From JBGTKH01 sp041744735 (lineage in GTDB: Bacteria; Planctomycetota; Planctomycetia; Pirellulales; Pirellulaceae): 10,376 nt of DNA. Every line of letters starts with the position of its first letter. The stretch's first letter is position 1. The stretch spans positions 1 to 10,376 of the forward strand of contig JBGTKH010000606.1 in assembly GCA_041744735.1 (NCBI GenBank). The letters run 5' to 3'. The notes beneath the pieces were generated by a model. The model did not search any database and was not told where the DNA came from. It was given only the letters and a program-made list of their open reading frames with translations. The position numbers were made by a program, and so were the translations under genes. Positions 5,484 to 10,376 of this stretch are shown piece after piece.

Positions 5484-6725
5484 ATGGAGGGCGCCGAGTT
5501 GGCGCTGCAAGCCCGCGCCGTGTTCCAGCGCTACTGCTTTGAATGCCACGGTCAAGACGGTGCTGATGAAGGCGGCATGCATTACGTCACCGACCTGTCC
5601 CAGCTTTTGGCCCGCGGGAAAGTCAATCCCAGCGAGCCGGCCAAGTCGCGCGTGCTGATTCGGCTGCGCAGTGCGGACGATCCCATGCCGCCCGTCGAGA
5701 AGACTGGCGCCGACCGGCCCGATAGCAAGGCCATTGCGACGATTGAAGCCTGGATCAAGGTGGGGGCACCGGCGGTTGTCGAAACGGTCGCGGCACAAGA
5801 GCCGCCGCGCAGCGTGGTCACCACGGCCAACGTGATCGCTACGATCCACGGACATCTGGCGCGGCTGGAGCCCGAAGACCGAGCGTATCAACGTTACTTT
5901 GTGCTGAACCACCTGCACAACCAGCCGCCGGACAGAGTCCCGGCCGCTCAATTGAAATCCGTACGCGCGGCCACGTCGAAGGTGCTCAACAGCTTGTCGT
6001 GGCGGTTCGAGATCGCGGCGCCGCGTCCGTTGGACGCCGCTCAAACCGTGCTGGCCATCGACACGCGCGACATCGACTGGGACGCGGACGCCTCGACGGG
6101 CCGGCCGGACTTGTGGCTGCACTTGGTCAGCCGCTACCCCTATGCGCTGAAGCACGATCGCTACCCGGACGAACGCGGCACGCGGCAGATGGCCGAAGAG
6201 ATTTACAACTGGACCGGCATCGACATCCCCTGGGTGCGCGCCGATTGGTTTGTGGCCACGGCCTCACGCCCGCCGCTGTATCACACGCTGCTGTACGACG
6301 CGGTGTTTGAGGATCTGGCTCGCAAACCAAAGGTCGACGTGAAACTGGCCGACGGCACGATCAGCCGCGAACCGGCGATGACGGCCGCCGATTTGGAACG
6401 CTGGCTGCGAGTGAACGTGGCCGCTAACCTGCGCCGCAACCGCGCCGCGCGAGCCACGGAATTCTTCGGCCTGCGCGGCATACGCTTCCGGCGGAGATTT
6501 CCGAGGCGGCCAAACAAATCGTGGCCGTCATGGACGACGTCAAGCAGCAAACGATCGAGATCGCCAGTTCATCCCGGTCGGCAGCAGCCCGGCCAACGGC
6601 GGTCCCGGCCTGCGGCTGGAGTTGATCCACGCGCTCGAATCGCTGCGGAAAGGGGTCGTGCAGAGCCAAGCACTGCTGGCGGTCAATGGAAAATTCCTGA
6701 TCGTCGACGATCCCGAAGACAATAA
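5484..6725 (+). CDS. planctomycete-type cytochrome c domain protein, N-terminal part of the broken gene
   Basis: The open frame from ATG 5484 gives 413 aa, of which about 1-328 look genuine. The haem motif CFECHG puts Cys18, Cys21 and His22 close to the N-terminus, and Met68 in DDPMPP is a plausible second ligand. This is the arrangement of the planctomycete cytochrome c domain (PSCyt1-like). The part after residue 120 (YQRYFVLNHLHN, then RYPYALKHDRYPDE and ADWFVATASRPPLYHTLL) matches the conserved region I know from longer planctomycete proteins of this type. From about residue 330 the translation turns Arg/Pro-rich (IRFRRRFPRRPNK), which marks reading in the wrong frame. Start-codon evidence is weak: no clear Shine-Dalgarno and no leader peptide, so the 5' end has probably been lost. 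Confidence 0.7.
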   Translation: MEGAELALQARAVFQRYCFECHGQDGADEGGMHYVTDLSQLLARGKVNPSEPAKSRVLIRLRSADDPMPPVEKTGADRPDSKAIATIEAWIKVGAPAVVETVAAQEPPRSVVTTANVIATIHGHLARLEPEDRAYQRYFVLNHLHNQPPDRVPAAQLKSVRAATSKVLNSLSWRFEIAAPRPLDAAQTVLAIDTRDIDWDADASTGRPDLWLHLVSRYPYALKHDRYPDERGTRQMAEEIYNWTGIDIPWVRADWFVATASRPPLYHTLLYDAVFEDLARKPKVDVKLADGTISREPAMTAADLERWLRVNVAANLRRNRAARATEFFGLRGIRFRRRFPRRPNKSWPSWTTSSSKRSRSPVHPGRQQPGQRRSRPAAGVDPRARIAAERGRAEPSTAGGQWKIPDRRRSRRQ

Positions 6726-7323
6726 GTCGGTGACGAGCCTGCGACTGCAGGCCGAACGCCTCACGCTGAACATCGACGACAAGACCACCGGCGATACGAT
6801 CAAACCGATCAGCGTCTTCATCCGCCGCTTGCGAGACATCGCCGCGATAGAAGGCGTCACCGCGTCATTGGACCCCAGCGACGACGCCCGCGACCAAGGG
6901 AAGAACATTCGCGATCGGCTGAACAATCCTTCGGTCTTCGTCGACGGCACGCGAGTTCGTTCGAAGCAAGACAGCCCATTTACGTTGCAACTGGCCGTCA
7001 AACCTTCGGTCGGTTCGGACACGACGCCCGCAAAGCCGCGTCAGGCGGTCGTCGATAAAGGCCAGGCGTTCGTTTCGATCGACAAGGGCGAACTGTATGA
7101 ATTACTCTTTCACAACGGCTCGCCGGGCGAGGTCGCCGTCAGCTTCAAGATCGACGGCATCGACGGATTCACGTTCAGCGACGACCGCGACAAGAAAACT
7201 GGCCAGCCACAATTCAGCCACTTCATCGTCCCCGCCGGTCAGTCGCTGGTGATCCCCGGCTGGTTTAAGACGATTGATCCCACTCGCAAGGACAACTTCT
7301 TGCGGTTCTTGGTCACGGAGTAA
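6622..7323 (+). CDS. beta-rich domain protein of planctomycete type, internal fragment of the broken gene
   Basis: The open frame from TTG 6622 gives 233 aa, but the frame already makes sense from about 6560, so TTG 6622 is not a convincing start. Features: LLAVNGKFLIVDDPED, then a long middle part, then LYELLFHNGSPGEVAVSF, DGIDGFTFSDDRDKKTG, FSHFIVPAGQSLVIPGW and NFLRFLVTE. Such a C-terminal module (regular beta strands, an IVPAG turn, a W or H near GW, FLVTEY) occurs in planctomycete exported or multidomain proteins; its function is unknown to me. Translation would stop at TAA 7321, 71 codons before the natural end at 7534-7536. Confidence 0.55.
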   Translation: MIHALESLRKGVVQSQALLAVNGKFLIVDDPEDNKSVTSLRLQAERLTLNIDDKTTGDTIKPISVFIRRLRDIAAIEGVTASLDPSDDARDQGKNIRDRLNNPSVFVDGTRVRSKQDSPFTLQLAVKPSVGSDTTPAKPRQAVVDKGQAFVSIDKGELYELLFHNGSPGEVAVSFKIDGIDGFTFSDDRDKKTGQPQFSHFIVPAGQSLVIPGWFKTIDPTRKDNFLRFLVTE

Positions 7324-7544
7324 GGCCAGGGCGCCGCGTCGAAGTTCCCTATTCAGTCGCAAGGCCAGATCGGTGTCGTCACTGTGCAGATTTCCCAATC
7401 GCACCTGCCCGGTTCGGGTCAAGCCAAAAGCAGCGCCGAAACCGGCTTCGGCCTGCCCGTCAAAGCCGAATTGAAAGCCCTCGAACGCCTGATCGACCCG
7501 CCGCATGATTTCATTAGCGTGCGATATTTGCGATAATGCGAGGA

Positions 7545-7558
7545 AGACTCCCGACCCC
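7545..7558 (+). repeat. solo copy of the GACTCCCGACCCC arm
   Basis: The 14 bases AGACTCCCGACCCC equal 81-94 of the inverted repeat at the start of the window. Here there is no opposite arm nearby. It lies between the end of the broken gene (7536) and the Shine-Dalgarno of the next gene (GGAG 7577-7580). It may be a remnant of the same dispersed element. Confidence 0.5.
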
Positions 7559-7588
7559 GTTAACCAGGCGTACACCGGAGAACCTACG

Positions 7589-9277
7589 ATGACTCGAGCG
7601 GCTGTTGTGATCGTGCTGAGCTTCGCGGCCGTGGCGACGATGCCCACCGTTGTGTGCGCCCAACAAGAAGTGCGCAAGCTGGCCTTCCTGGTCGGCGTCT
7701 CCAAGTACCAGAAGGACGGCCTGCGGAATCTCAACTTTGCCGAGGACGACATCCGCGACTTGGCGTTGGAATTGCGCAAGCATGGGTTTGAGACTTCGGG
7801 GTTGCTGGGCGATCGCGCGACGCTGAAGGGGATTCAAGCGGAGTTGGACACATTCTATGCCGAGCTGAAGAAGCTGAACAAGGATGACGTGGTGCTGCTG
7901 GCGTTCTCCGGCCACGGACTGCAGTTGCAAGTGCCGCGCGACGGCCGGGTGATCGAGGAACCGTTCTATTGTCCGGTCGACGCGCTGAAGACCGATCCCC
8001 AGACGCTGCTTTCCCTGAATGACATCTTCGCACGGATCGAACAAGACAGCGGCAGCAGCCAGAATGTGCTGTTGATCGACGCCTGCCGCGACAATCCGGC
8101 CAAAGGCACCAAGGGCGTCGACGGCAGCACGGCGGAAAAGCTGCCCAACAAAATTAGCATACTGTTTAGCTCCTCGGCCGGCACGCAGTCGTTCGAGTCG
8201 GACCAAGTGCGGCATGGCATCTTCACGCATTTTGTGTTGGAATGCCTGCGCGGCCAGGCCGCCGACCGCCGCGGGCAGATTACATGGTTGACGCTGGCCA
8301 GTTATGTGATGGAAAGCGTCGCCGCGGAAACACCCAAGTTGCTCGACAATGCGGCATTGAATCAGCGGCCCAACTTGCTGGGCAACCTAGTTCGGCAGCC
8401 GGTGCTGGTCACGCCGCCGTCGCCCGACGCACTGCCGCGTGTGTACAAGAGCAAGTCGACCAATTTGGAAATGGTGCTGATTGACGCGGGGGAGTTTCAG
8501 ATGGGTTCGCCGACAACGGTAACAGATCGGCGTGACGATGAATTTCAACACAGCGTGCGGATCACCAAGCCATTTTACTTAGGCAAGTACCAAGTGACGC
8601 AGTCGGATTACCAGCGGGTGATGGGGAACAATCCGAGCTATTTCGCGTCGAGCGGTTCCGGCAAAGACAGCGTCACGGGCCTGGACACGAGCCGCTTTCC
8701 GGTAGAGTACGTTTCATGGTACGACGCGGCGGAATTCTGCAACAAACTGAGCCAGCAAGATGGTTTCGTGGCTTACTACACGCTGGGCAACGTGCAGCGC
8801 GAAAGCAATACGATCAAGTCGGCCACGGTGACGATCGCCGGTGGGAACGGCTATCGGTTGCCGACGGAAGCGGAATGGGAATACGCCTGTCGCGCGGGAA
8901 CGACGACACCGTTTCATTTTGGTGCAACCAATAACGGCCGCGAGGCGAACGTCGATGGCAACAATCCGTATGGTACGTCCACGAAAGGACCGTACTTGCA
9001 GCGGACCACGACTGTCGGCAATTACGCGCCGAATCGTTTTGGTTTGTACGACATGCACGGCAATGTGTGGGAGTGGTGCTGGGACTGGTACGACAAGGAT
9101 TACTACGCCGGCTCGCCGACCGATGATCCCAAAGGCTCGGCCAACCGCGAATATCGTGTTCTGCGGGGCGGCTCCTGGCTCGGCAGCGCCTGGCTCGCCC
9201 GCTCTGCCCTTCGCTTCTGGAACGCTCCCGTCAACCGTGTCAGCCTCGTCGGTTTTCGTGTATCCAGGACTCCGTAG
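7589..9277 (+). CDS. secreted caspase-like (C14) protein with C-terminal SUMF1/C-type-lectin-fold DGR variable domain
   Basis: 562 aa from ATG 7589 (GGAG 7577-7580, spacing 8). The longer frame from 7505 is rejected because it overlaps the previous gene's end and hides the signal peptide. Signal peptide at residues 1-24 (MTRAAVVIVLSFAAVATM, cleavage near VCA-QQ). Caspase-like domain at about 29-275: KLAFLVGVSKYQKDG, catalytic His109 in AFSGHG, catalytic Cys166 in LLIDACRDNP, then ILFSSSAGTQSFES and RHGIFTHFVLECLRG. SUMF1/lectin-fold domain at about 289-561 (VLIDAGEFQMGS, RLPTEAEWEYACRAG, FGLYDMHGNVWEWC, RVLRGGSW). There are no Cys residues after RGGSW, so it is not a typical formylglycine-generating enzyme. 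Variable residues are 531-554. The SUMF1 half is very close to the 2145-3842 gene, while the end of the caspase half is closer to what remains in the 718-1839 gene, which suggests mosaic exchange among the paralogues. Confidence 0.93.
   Translation: MTRAAVVIVLSFAAVATMPTVVCAQQEVRKLAFLVGVSKYQKDGLRNLNFAEDDIRDLALELRKHGFETSGLLGDRATLKGIQAELDTFYAELKKLNKDDVVLLAFSGHGLQLQVPRDGRVIEEPFYCPVDALKTDPQTLLSLNDIFARIEQDSGSSQNVLLIDACRDNPAKGTKGVDGSTAEKLPNKISILFSSSAGTQSFESDQVRHGIFTHFVLECLRGQAADRRGQITWLTLASYVMESVAAETPKLLDNAALNQRPNLLGNLVRQPVLVTPPSPDALPRVYKSKSTNLEMVLIDAGEFQMGSPTTVTDRRDDEFQHSVRITKPFYLGKYQVTQSDYQRVMGNNPSYFASSGSGKDSVTGLDTSRFPVEYVSWYDAAEFCNKLSQQDGFVAYYTLGNVQRESNTIKSATVTIAGGNGYRLPTEAEWEYACRAGTTTPFHFGATNNGREANVDGNNPYGTSTKGPYLQRTTTVGNYAPNRFGLYDMHGNVWEWCWDWYDKDYYAGSPTDDPKGSANREYRVLRGGSWLGSAWLARSALRFWNAPVNRVSLVGFRVSRTP
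9179..9250 (+). other. DGR-type variable region, copy 3
   Basis: 24 codons between RGGSW and GGT TTT CGT. Variable codons read CTC GGC AGC, CTC GCC, TCT, CTT, TTC TGG AAC GCT, GTC AAC, GTC AGC CTC GTC. This copy is farthest from the inferred template: only two AAC codons are left. The seven A-free codons are unchanged. Even though the neighbouring coding DNA differs by synonymous changes between the genes, no synonymous change is found in these constant codons. Confidence 0.85.
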
Positions 9278-9352
9278 CAGTCTGTGGTGTTAAGCTCTTA
9301 CCCTTTGCTGTTTTTCCGTCTTCCCTTTTACCTTCTTCGCCGCGCAGCGGCG
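9251..9352 (+). promoter_or_regulatory. candidate DGR homing signal (IMH-like) plus 3' hairpin, copy 3
   Basis: Identical to copy 1 from GGT 9251 to about 9308, then a pyrimidine-rich tract with few changes, then the hairpin CGCCGC (9338-9343), loop GCA, GCGGCG (9347-9352). Compared with copy 1 the loop is GCA instead of GTA while both stems are kept. Conservation fades about 10 bases past the hairpin. Confidence 0.65.
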
Positions 9353-9477
9353 CGCGAAAATTCTTCGACTTCCGAGGATCTCGCAGGTTCGACGTCCCAC
9401 CCACGCTTTTCAGCGTAGACTTGCCGCGCTCGACCAATTGTTAGTAGTCCGCTCCTTCCGCAATTCGGATAGTTCTC

Positions 9478-9518
9478 TGGAAGAATGGCTGCGGTGATTC
9501 GTTTTCCTCTGCGAGCCA
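9478..9518 (+). promoter_or_regulatory. leader sequence shared with 2088-2128
   Basis: TGG, AGAAT and GTTTTCCT fall at the same spacing as upstream of the 2145 gene. Here it precedes the coiled-coil gene. Because its counterpart is non-coding, this similarity argues against using ATG 9485, inside the leader, as the start of the next gene. A promoter or 5' UTR role is inferred only. Confidence 0.3.
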
Positions 9519-9547
9519 GCCAATGTGGCCGGCAGCTACGACGTCTC

Positions 9548-10102
9548 ATGTACAGTAGAACGAGTCATGAAAAAGACGCGATGATTCTGGTGGTGGGTGT
9601 AGGTCTGTTGGTCGCTTCGGGATTCGGCATTGTGGAAGGGATCGAGTACTTCCAGGTTGCGCGGAACCGCGTGTCGGAAACGATCCGGGAAAACATTCCG
9701 CTGGGCGTGGAAGTCGAGCGGATGGAGGTGATCCTGAACAAGCTGGACGAACAGGTTGGTCGGCAAAAGTATGAGCTGGCCAAGGCTCAAGTCGCGTTGG
9801 AAGACGCCGAGGCTTCGCTGGCCGGCGCGTGCGACAATTGCCAAAAGCTGCTGTCCGACATGCGCACGTTGCGGGACTTGCAAAACCAAGTGCCCGCGAC
9901 GGTCGGCGCTTGCGGCATGGAAGCCCGGCGAGGCGAGCACGAATCACAACTCAGAGTATCTCTTGAAAGTGACAACTGGCGAACGGACTCCCGACGCCAT
10001 TCACACGATTCGGCTCCCGCCGCTAGCATCACCCCGCACTTGGCGTTCAAGGATTTCGCCCATTCTGATAAGATCCGCGGCTTCTCTCCGTGGTCGTCCT
10101 GA
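9548..10102 (+). CDS. signal-anchored coiled-coil protein, C-terminus doubtful
   Basis: 184 aa from ATG 9548 (ATG 9581 is nearly as good; the frame is open from 9485, but that start lies in the shared leader). One membrane segment at about 12-30 (MILVVGVGLLVASGFG), then VARNRVSETIRENIPLGVEVERM and a helical, heptad-like stretch to about residue 113 (LNKLDEQVGRQKYELAKAQVALED is part of it). This resembles planctomycete membrane proteins with a short N-terminal anchor and a VKESVPVEFEIERA-like start to the coiled coil. After about residue 115 the sequence becomes low-grade (RRGEHESQLRVS, SRRHSHDSAPAAS) and runs into an inverted repeat, so the real C-terminal part may be lost by truncation or frameshift. 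No Avd-like features are seen. Function unknown. Confidence 0.55.
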   Translation: MYSRTSHEKDAMILVVGVGLLVASGFGIVEGIEYFQVARNRVSETIRENIPLGVEVERMEVILNKLDEQVGRQKYELAKAQVALEDAEASLAGACDNCQKLLSDMRTLRDLQNQVPATVGACGMEARRGEHESQLRVSLESDNWRTDSRRHSHDSAPAASITPHLAFKDFAHSDKIRGFSPWSS

Positions 10103-10161
10103 ATCTGTGGGGAGGAGTCTCGAGAATCGATTTTGGCCCCACGGATTCAGGGCGGCCACGG
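10088..10161. terminator. 25-bp imperfect inverted repeat, terminator-like
   Basis: 10088-10112 and 10137-10161 are reverse complements over 25 bases with three mismatches (all C/T), around a 24-base loop that ends in TTTT. It overlaps the last codons of the coiled-coil frame and ends 20 bases before the next start codon. The three mismatches give G-T pairs on one strand, so the RNA stem would hold. It could be a Rho-independent-like terminator or a dispersed repeat; no T run follows the right arm. Confidence 0.6.
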
Positions 10162-10181
10162 ATTTGGCATGGAGGTTGTGG

Positions 10182-10376
10182 ATGGCGGTGCGGATGCCGG
10201 TCGTGAGTTTGCTGTTGGCCGTTGTGAGCGGATGTACGCTGACGCGCACGGTGACGCCGCTGCCGGCTACGCACAGTTTGGTGCGTGAACAGTTGGTGCT
10301 GTACAGTGACTTCGATCTGCCGCAGCATCATCGGCTGTTGGACGAACTGGTGGCTCAGCGCGGTGATTTGACGAAG
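10182..10376 (+). CDS. lipoprotein, N-terminal part (possibly DUF1570-like), cut by the window edge
   Basis: The first 65 codons are visible from ATG 10182, with GGAGG at 10171-10175 and a spacing of 6. ATG 10169 is in another frame. A lipoprotein signal peptide (MAVRMPVVSLLLAVVSGC) has lipobox VSGC with Cys18, so the protein is probably lipid-anchored outside the inner membrane. The mature start has LVREQLVLYSDFDLPQHHR and LLDELVAQRGDL. From memory this resembles the N-terminal strand and helix of planctomycete DUF1570 proteins (putative metallopeptidases), whose diagnostic HExxH motif would lie beyond the window. The family call is tentative; lipoprotein and start are well supported. Confidence 0.75.
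   Translation, partial: MAVRMPVVSLLLAVVSGCTLTRTVTPLPATHSLVREQLVLYSDFDLPQHHRLLDELVAQRGDLTK

Larger units (their letters stand above)
5484..7536 (+). pseudogene. decayed gene: planctomycete c-type cytochrome / beta-rich protein with two frameshifts and an in-frame stop
   Basis: Coding sense moves through three frames. Frame of 5484: a planctomycete-type cytochrome c domain up to about 6470. Frame of 6476: LPAEISEAAKQIVAVMDD up to about 6560. Frame of 6622: from about 6560 (DRQFIPVGSSPANGG) to TAA 7321-7323. Past this TAA the same frame continues as GQGAASKFPIQSQG, then ETGFGLPVKAELK, and ends ISVRYLR at TAA 7534-7536. Related planctomycete proteins, as I remember them, have FLVTEY in this place and end in VSVRY-like residues, so TAA 7321 probably replaces a Tyr codon. 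There is no signal peptide at the 5' end although a cytochrome c must be exported. It may also be two ancestral genes fused by deletion near 6470. Sequencing or assembly errors could explain single steps, but three lesions suggest real decay. Confidence 0.7.

Noticed and set aside
5376..6155. Minus-strand open frame of 259 codons
   Set aside because: Opposite the CFECHG-containing cytochrome frame; no recognisable motifs.
7505..7588. Earlier start for the third target gene
   Set aside because: It would overlap the natural end of the broken gene and put 28 polar residues before a good signal peptide; ATG 7589 has its own Shine-Dalgarno.
1840..9580. Possible DGR template repeat, Avd or reverse transcriptase in the spacers
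   Set aside because: I looked for AAC-rich sequence with the constant segments GCCTGG and GGTTTTCGT, and for RT motifs such as YxDD in the frames; only the three variable regions carry these segments and no RT is present.
9548..10102. Avd accessory protein of a DGR
   Set aside because: The length of the helical part is similar, but the protein has an N-terminal membrane anchor and a single long coiled coil instead of a basic four-helix bundle.
1..10376. tRNA or rRNA genes
   Set aside because: No cloverleaf with a GTTCGA-type arm and CCA-like end and no rRNA-like conserved segments were seen by eye; a dedicated scan was not possible.

Overview
The window looks like a chromosomal piece of a Planctomycetota bacterium (Pirellulales-like). 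It has high-GC coding sequence and protein families typical of that phylum: a planctomycete-type c cytochrome, FGE-sulfatase/C-type-lectin-fold (SUMF1) paralogues, caspase-like secreted proteins, a signal-anchored coiled-coil protein, and a lipoprotein resembling DUF1570 proteins. Taxonomy is inferred from protein style only.

The main content is three paralogous plus-strand genes (718-1839, 2145-3842, 7589-9277) ending in a SUMF1/C-type-lectin-fold domain. Two are full length: signal peptide, caspase-like (C14) domain with His and Cys of the dyad, then the lectin-fold domain. The first has lost its signal peptide and nearly all of its caspase domain. In all three, the last 24 codons before a shared GGT-TTT-CGT have the pattern of a diversity-generating retroelement (DGR) variable region. 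Changes fall almost only on the first two bases of AAC-like codons, codons without A are identical in all copies, and the 3' end plus about 60-80 bases beyond the stop are nearly identical. I read these as three DGR target genes. No reverse transcriptase, template repeat or Avd gene is visible, so the drivers must lie elsewhere in the genome.

Layout: 1-100 is a 31-bp near-perfect inverted repeat. 128-565 (minus) is a membrane-anchored unknown that meets the truncated target gene head to head at about 675. 718-1914 is target 1 with its 3' homing-like signal and hairpin. 1920-2140 is a palindrome-rich spacer. 2145-3897 is target 2. 3974-5339 is a REP-associated tyrosine transposase (RAYT) with REP-type palindromes on both sides. 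5484-7536 is a decayed cytochrome/beta-rich protein gene with two frameshifts and an in-frame stop. 7589-9352 is target 3. 9548-10102 is a signal-anchored coiled-coil protein with a doubtful C-terminus. 10088-10161 is a terminator-like inverted repeat. 10182 to the window edge is the start of a lipoprotein gene.

How it may work together (inference): exported caspase-like proteins carry a hypervariable lectin-fold tail, so ligand specificity would be diversified while the protease-like part stays constant. The truncated paralogue, the broken cytochrome gene, the RAYT and the many palindromes show that this is a rearranging, accessory part of the genome.
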